Part shown: positions 60,438 through 64,000 of the stretch, one piece after another
Position numbering within the stretch: the first letter of the stretch is position 1
Layout: each line of letters begins with the position of its first letter
NCBI RefSeq assembly: GCF_003029735.1
Contig: NZ_KZ686271.1
Span: forward strand, 124,001-188,000
Direction of reading: 5' to 3'
Length of the DNA: 64,000 nucleotides
Source of the DNA: Pedobacter yulinensis
GTDB lineage: Bacteria; Bacteroidota; Bacteroidia; Sphingobacteriales; Sphingobacteriaceae
The notes under the pieces: generated by a model
Databases searched by the model: none
Told to the model about the DNA's origin: nothing
Seen by the model: the letters and a program-made list of their open reading frames with translations, nothing else
Program-made: the position numbers and the translations under genes

Positions 60438-63400
60438 ATGAAGATTAAAATTTTACTTTCTTTTTTGTGGATGCTGCTGCTTTACCAACCCGTAGCTGAA
60501 GCATTTCAACAACCGGGGGCACTGGCATCCAGGGTGGCGGGCCGTAAGTCTGCAACCAGTCCTGCCGCCACAGACCTGAACACGGCCATAGAGCTCATGT
60601 TCAAGCGTTATAAAATCAGTATTGTGAGTACCCAGGGCGGCTTACAAAGCTTTCGTATTCCCGCCGACGAACTAAAAGGAGGAGCGGCTACAGCCATTCT
60701 TTCATTTACCACGCAATTGCGCGAACTGGGATTCGATCTTGGCAAAATAGACGACCGGCAGTTTGCCATTGTTCGCCGGACAGAGCCAAGTATTGCCAAA
60801 GAGGCGCCGGCGAGACAGGTCCGGGTATCAGGTGTGGTTCGCAATGAACTGGCCCAGGGTATGCCCGGGGTGACGGTTAAAGTAAGCAGAAAGCAGCGCA
60901 ACACGATTACCAACACAGAAGGTTCTTATTCTATCGAGGTTGAACCAACCGATTCCCTTGAATTTTCTTATATCGGTTACAAACGCCAGCAAATCGCCGT
61001 ACGCAACCGCGTGGATTTGAACGTGGTTCTCGTTCCTGAAGAGGGCAGCCTTGAAGAGGTAGCCATTGTAGGGTTCGGTCGCCAGAAGCGAACCAGCCTG
61101 GTAGGTGCGCAGGTTACGCTTAAACCCGAAGAGCTGAAATTGCCAGTACGCGACCTGACCTCGGCAATCGCCGGCCGGCTGGCCGGTGTGGTCGCTTACC
61201 AGCGTGGCGGCGCACCGGGAGCAGACGGTTCTGATATTTTTATTCGCGGCATTGCCACCTTTGCTTCAAGCCCGCAAACCCCACTGCTGGTGGTAGACGG
61301 TGTGCCCGACCGGACCATCAACAACATTGATCCGGAAGATGTGGAAAGTTTTACCGTCCTGAAAGATGCATCTGCAACGGCCATTTATGGTACCCGCGGT
61401 GCAAACGGCGTTATCATCATCAACACCAAAAAGGGAAAGGCGGGGCCGCCGGTACTCAATGCCGAGTTTAACAATGCGATCAGCAAATTTACCCGTTTAC
61501 CCGAGTTTATCGATGCGCCAACGTTTATGACTTTATACAACGAGGGCCTGACCATGAGGGGCAGAACTGCCCAGTATACGCAGGACCGCATCGACAAACA
61601 TGCATCCGGCGCAGATCCCGACCTCTACCCGAACATGAACTGGTATGACGAACTGTTCAACGATTTTGGGAACAGCAAACGCGCAACGCTGAACATCAAT
61701 GGCGGCTCGGAAAACGCGGCATACTACATTTCGGCAGGTTACTACAATGAGGTGGGTATGTTTAAACGTGATGAAGTACAAAGCTACAACTCAACGCTTA
61801 AGCTCGACCGGTTCAATTTTACAAGTAATATCGATGTCAATGTCACAAAAACCACCAAACTGGCTTTTGGTCTGAACGGCTTTATCACGAATGTAAACCA
61901 GCCATCATACGGTGTGAATTCGATTTTTGGGCTGGGAACCTCGACAGCGCCGCATGTCATTCCCGCCCGCTATTCGAATGGACAGTGGCCGCAGCTGGCA
62001 GGTACACTGCAAAGTCCGGTAATGGCACTTACGCAATCAGGTGTAACCAATTCCTATAACAACTCCATCCGGTCCAACATCAAAGTAACGCAAGACCTGG
62101 GCGTGCTGACCAAAGGACTGAACGTCTCGGCCATGTTTGCATTTGATGTCAATATCAATAACAACCTGACGCGTGCCAGGACCCTGCAGACTTACTGGGC
62201 AACCGGTCGCGATGCAAACGGGAACCTGCAAACGCAAATCACCACCGCAGGCACCAATGCGCTGAATTTTGTTCTTGACCGGTTCGGTGACCGCCGTTTC
62301 TATTCTGAAGCTTCGTTAAACTATTCAAGAAAGTTTGGCGAACATGATTTGTCCGGCCTGCTGCTTTTTAACCAGTCAGACTTCAGTGATGCGACCGCCA
62401 GGGTTGTGCCGATCGGCTACAAAGCCGCCATTCCTTACAGGCAGCGTAATTTTGTAGGGCGTGCTACGTATGGCTTCCGTGACCGTTATTTTCTCGAAGG
62501 TAACTTTTCGTACTCGGGTTCAGACAACTTTGTGCCGAGCAAGCGCTTTGGTTTCTTTCCTTCGATCGGTGCGGGCTGGATTGTCTCGAACGAGAAATTT
62601 TTTGAGAACCTGAAGGAAGTCATTCCGCATTTTAAGCTGCGGTACACCTATGGTGTTTCTGGAAATGCAGCTTTGTCTGATCCCAACTTCAGGTTCCTCT
62701 ACCTGACTACGATCGGCGAAGGCGGGGGCTATACCTTCGGCGAGCCCGGATCAACGCAGGGGCTGACCGGCTATTTCGAATCCCGGATCGGAGGAGAGGT
62801 ACAGTGGGAAAGTTCCTATCGCCAGAACCTGGGGATTGAGCTGAATTTCCTGAAAAACGACCTGCAGATCATTGCAGAACTGTTTAAGGAAGACCGCCGT
62901 GGTATACTCATGCCTAACTTTGTGATTCCTTACAACTCAGGTTTTACAACAGGCAACATTCCCTACAACAACATAGGCAAAACAGCCAACAGAGGTGTTG
63001 ACCTGACACTGAACTACACGAAAAATTTTACCACTGAAAACTTCTTCAGTTTCCGCGGAACGTTCAACTACAACCAGAACCTGGCCGTTAAAGATAATTT
63101 ACCACCCTGGCGTTACGACTACCTGAACAGGATCGGCCAGCCGATCAGCCAGCGTTTCGGGTACATTGCTACGGGACTGTTCCAGAACCAGGCAGAAATA
63201 GACAACGCTGCTACTCAGTCTGGCGACATACGCCCTGGCGATATCCGGTATAAAGATTTGAATGGCGACGGCATCATCAATACAAATGACCAGGCGGCGA
63301 TCGGTTACGGAGCCGTACCGCGAATCATTTACGGTCTGAATTTTGGCGGCGGATTCAAAAAATTCGACATCAGCCTCTTTTTCCAGGGTGCCGGACTTGT

Positions 63401-63812
63401 TGATTTCAATTATGCTGGTGGCTTCGGTACAACACCGTTTTCGCAGGGCTCGTCTTACGGCAACATGTATACGCAGGTGTTAAACCGCTGGACCCCTACC
63501 AATCCTGATCCGAGGCCTTTTTATCCAAGACTTTCTACCAATCAGGATGCAACCACCAATTACTACACCAGCACCTGGTGGATTCAGCGTGCCGACTATC
63601 TGCGTTTGAAAAGCGCTGAACTTGGCTACACTTTCAATCCCGAGTTCCTGAAGAAGATCGCCATGAACCGGCTCAGGATCTATGTGAACGGCACGAACCT
63701 GCTGACTTTTTCGCGTTGGAAGTTCTGGGATCCTGAACTTGGCGACGGCAATGGCGCTTCATATCCAAACATCACCAATTACAACATCGGGTTACGCGCA
63801 AACTTCAAATAA
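60438..63812 (+). CDS. SusC/RagA family TonB-linked outer-membrane transporter with STN domain
   Basis: 1124 residues. Signal peptide ending near VAEAFQ; STN domain (about 45-110; LNTAIELMFKRYKISIVSTQG) for signalling to FecR; carboxypeptidase-like domain (127-210; VSGVVRNELAQGMPGVTV, FSYIGYKRQQI); LEEVAIVGFG then plug (215-330) with the SusC signature DASATAIYGTRGANGVIII; barrel to the C-terminus. Imports an oligomeric nutrient with its SusD partner; the substrate cannot be told as no glycosidase or peptidase of the locus is in the window. Confidence 0.95.
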   Translation: MKIKILLSFLWMLLLYQPVAEAFQQPGALASRVAGRKSATSPAATDLNTAIELMFKRYKISIVSTQGGLQSFRIPADELKGGAATAILSFTTQLRELGFDLGKIDDRQFAIVRRTEPSIAKEAPARQVRVSGVVRNELAQGMPGVTVKVSRKQRNTITNTEGSYSIEVEPTDSLEFSYIGYKRQQIAVRNRVDLNVVLVPEEGSLEEVAIVGFGRQKRTSLVGAQVTLKPEELKLPVRDLTSAIAGRLAGVVAYQRGGAPGADGSDIFIRGIATFASSPQTPLLVVDGVPDRTINNIDPEDVESFTVLKDASATAIYGTRGANGVIIINTKKGKAGPPVLNAEFNNAISKFTRLPEFIDAPTFMTLYNEGLTMRGRTAQYTQDRIDKHASGADPDLYPNMNWYDELFNDFGNSKRATLNINGGSENAAYYISAGYYNEVGMFKRDEVQSYNSTLKLDRFNFTSNIDVNVTKTTKLAFGLNGFITNVNQPSYGVNSIFGLGTSTAPHVIPARYSNGQWPQLAGTLQSPVMALTQSGVTNSYNNSIRSNIKVTQDLGVLTKGLNVSAMFAFDVNINNNLTRARTLQTYWATGRDANGNLQTQITTAGTNALNFVLDRFGDRRFYSEASLNYSRKFGEHDLSGLLLFNQSDFSDATARVVPIGYKAAIPYRQRNFVGRATYGFRDRYFLEGNFSYSGSDNFVPSKRFGFFPSIGAGWIVSNEKFFENLKEVIPHFKLRYTYGVSGNAALSDPNFRFLYLTTIGEGGGYTFGEPGSTQGLTGYFESRIGGEVQWESSYRQNLGIELNFLKNDLQIIAELFKEDRRGILMPNFVIPYNSGFTTGNIPYNNIGKTANRGVDLTLNYTKNFTTENFFSFRGTFNYNQNLAVKDNLPPWRYDYLNRIGQPISQRFGYIATGLFQNQAEIDNAATQSGDIRPGDIRYKDLNGDGIINTNDQAAIGYGAVPRIIYGLNFGGGFKKFDISLFFQGAGLVDFNYAGGFGTTPFSQGSSYGNMYTQVLNRWTPTNPDPRPFYPRLSTNQDATTNYYTSTWWIQRADYLRLKSAELGYTFNPEFLKKIAMNRLRIYVNGTNLLTFSRWKFWDPELGDGNGASYPNITNYNIGLRANFK

Positions 63813-63819
63813 GCTAAAC

Positions 63820-64000
63820 ATGAAAACGAAATACACAAAGATACTTTTATCGGCGGCCTGCTGTTTGCTGCTGATGGCGCCGCAAGGCTGTAAAAAAGGT
63901 TATTTTGATACGGTTCCTGATAATATCCTGGTCGTTGACGATATTTTTACGAACCGCGGGCAAACAGAGCGCTGGCTTGCCGGACTTTACGGTTCTATCC
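63820..64000 (+). CDS. SusD/RagB family lipoprotein (3' end outside window)
   Basis: 60 codons are present from an ATG 7 bases after the SusC stop. Lipoprotein signal (ILLSAACCLLLMAPQG) with the lipobox Cys at position 22, then KKGYFDTVPDNILVVDDIFTNRGQTERWLAGLYGSI, a SusD N-terminal helix. The partner lid of the SusC barrel. The frame runs off the window edge. Confidence 0.9.
   Translation, partial: MKTKYTKILLSAACCLLLMAPQGCKKGYFDTVPDNILVVDDIFTNRGQTERWLAGLYGSI

Overview
This window comes from a Bacteroidota chromosome, most likely of the Sphingobacteriales/Chitinophagales type (Pedobacter-like). The evidence is a complete STN-type SusC receptor followed by the start of a SusD lipoprotein behind an ECF sigma/FecR pair, a T9SS C-terminal sorting domain on a secreted hydrolase, a hybrid sensor kinase ending in an AraC DNA-binding domain, the DUF4290-MurA gene pair, and repeated TAnnTTTG boxes (the Bacteroidota -7 promoter element) in front of genes. 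Base composition is near 50% GC in coding DNA, with AT-rich spacers before the ammonium transporter genes. Genus is not decidable from the sequence alone. I see no rRNA, prophage, insertion sequence, CRISPR array or integrated island: this is ordinary core-chromosome DNA with one tRNA and one broken gene.

Layout. 1-2.6 kb: 3' part of a phosphohexomutase (GlmM-like), a cysteine desulfurase and a small hydrophilic protein. 2.7-6.4 kb: TPR protein, cytochrome bd oxidase cydAB, a possible 36-residue membrane peptide convergent with cydB, and a MarC-type membrane protein. 6.5-12.9 kb: two APC amino-acid permeases flanking a membrane pyrophosphatase, then a TIGR01212-type radical SAM protein. 13.4-18.8 kb: two paralogous ammonium transporters separated by a frameshifted TlpA-like gene and an SRPBCC gene, then a putative porin. 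18.8-23.9 kb: a DUF4468-like protein, YkuK RNase H-like protein, a fused trehalose-6-phosphate synthase/phosphatase and catalase. 24-26.2 kb: BlaI repressor plus a BlaR1-type M56 peptidase with an unusual receptor-like tail and a clear tandem operator. 26.3-31.9 kb: DprA, cystathionine beta-synthase, a metallophosphoesterase, MurA and DUF4290. 32-38.2 kb: UvrD/PcrA helicase, T9SS-exported SGNH hydrolase, M20 peptidase, dicarboxylate symporter. 38.3-41.7 kb: a divergent SDR/HxlR pair with a shared palindromic operator, a GNAT enzyme, two lipoproteins and tRNA-Arg(CCG). 41.8-49.7 kb: MgtE, a GH15 enzyme, small proteins, a DEFD-type RNA helicase, a half-length DUF1456 protein and a TonB-linked outer-membrane protein. 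49.8-58.5 kb: hybrid two-component kinase, two small proteins, EttA, ClpC and a CAP-domain protein. 58.7-64 kb: ECF sigma, FecR anti-sigma, SusC and the start of SusD.

How genes fit together. The last block is a standard trans-envelope signalling and uptake module: ligand binding by SusC/SusD is expected to signal through the STN domain to FecR and release the sigma factor. BlaI-M56 and HxlR-SDR are two small regulator/target units whose DNA operators can be read directly. The OtsA-OtsB fusion and the GH15 enzyme may make and break trehalose, but they are 21 kb apart and their link is inferred. No wholly new system is certain here. The best candidates for follow-up are the convergent small membrane peptide beside cydB, the receptor-like tail of the M56 protein with its paired operators, and the repeated placement of -7 boxes so close to start codons that several mRNAs look leaderless.
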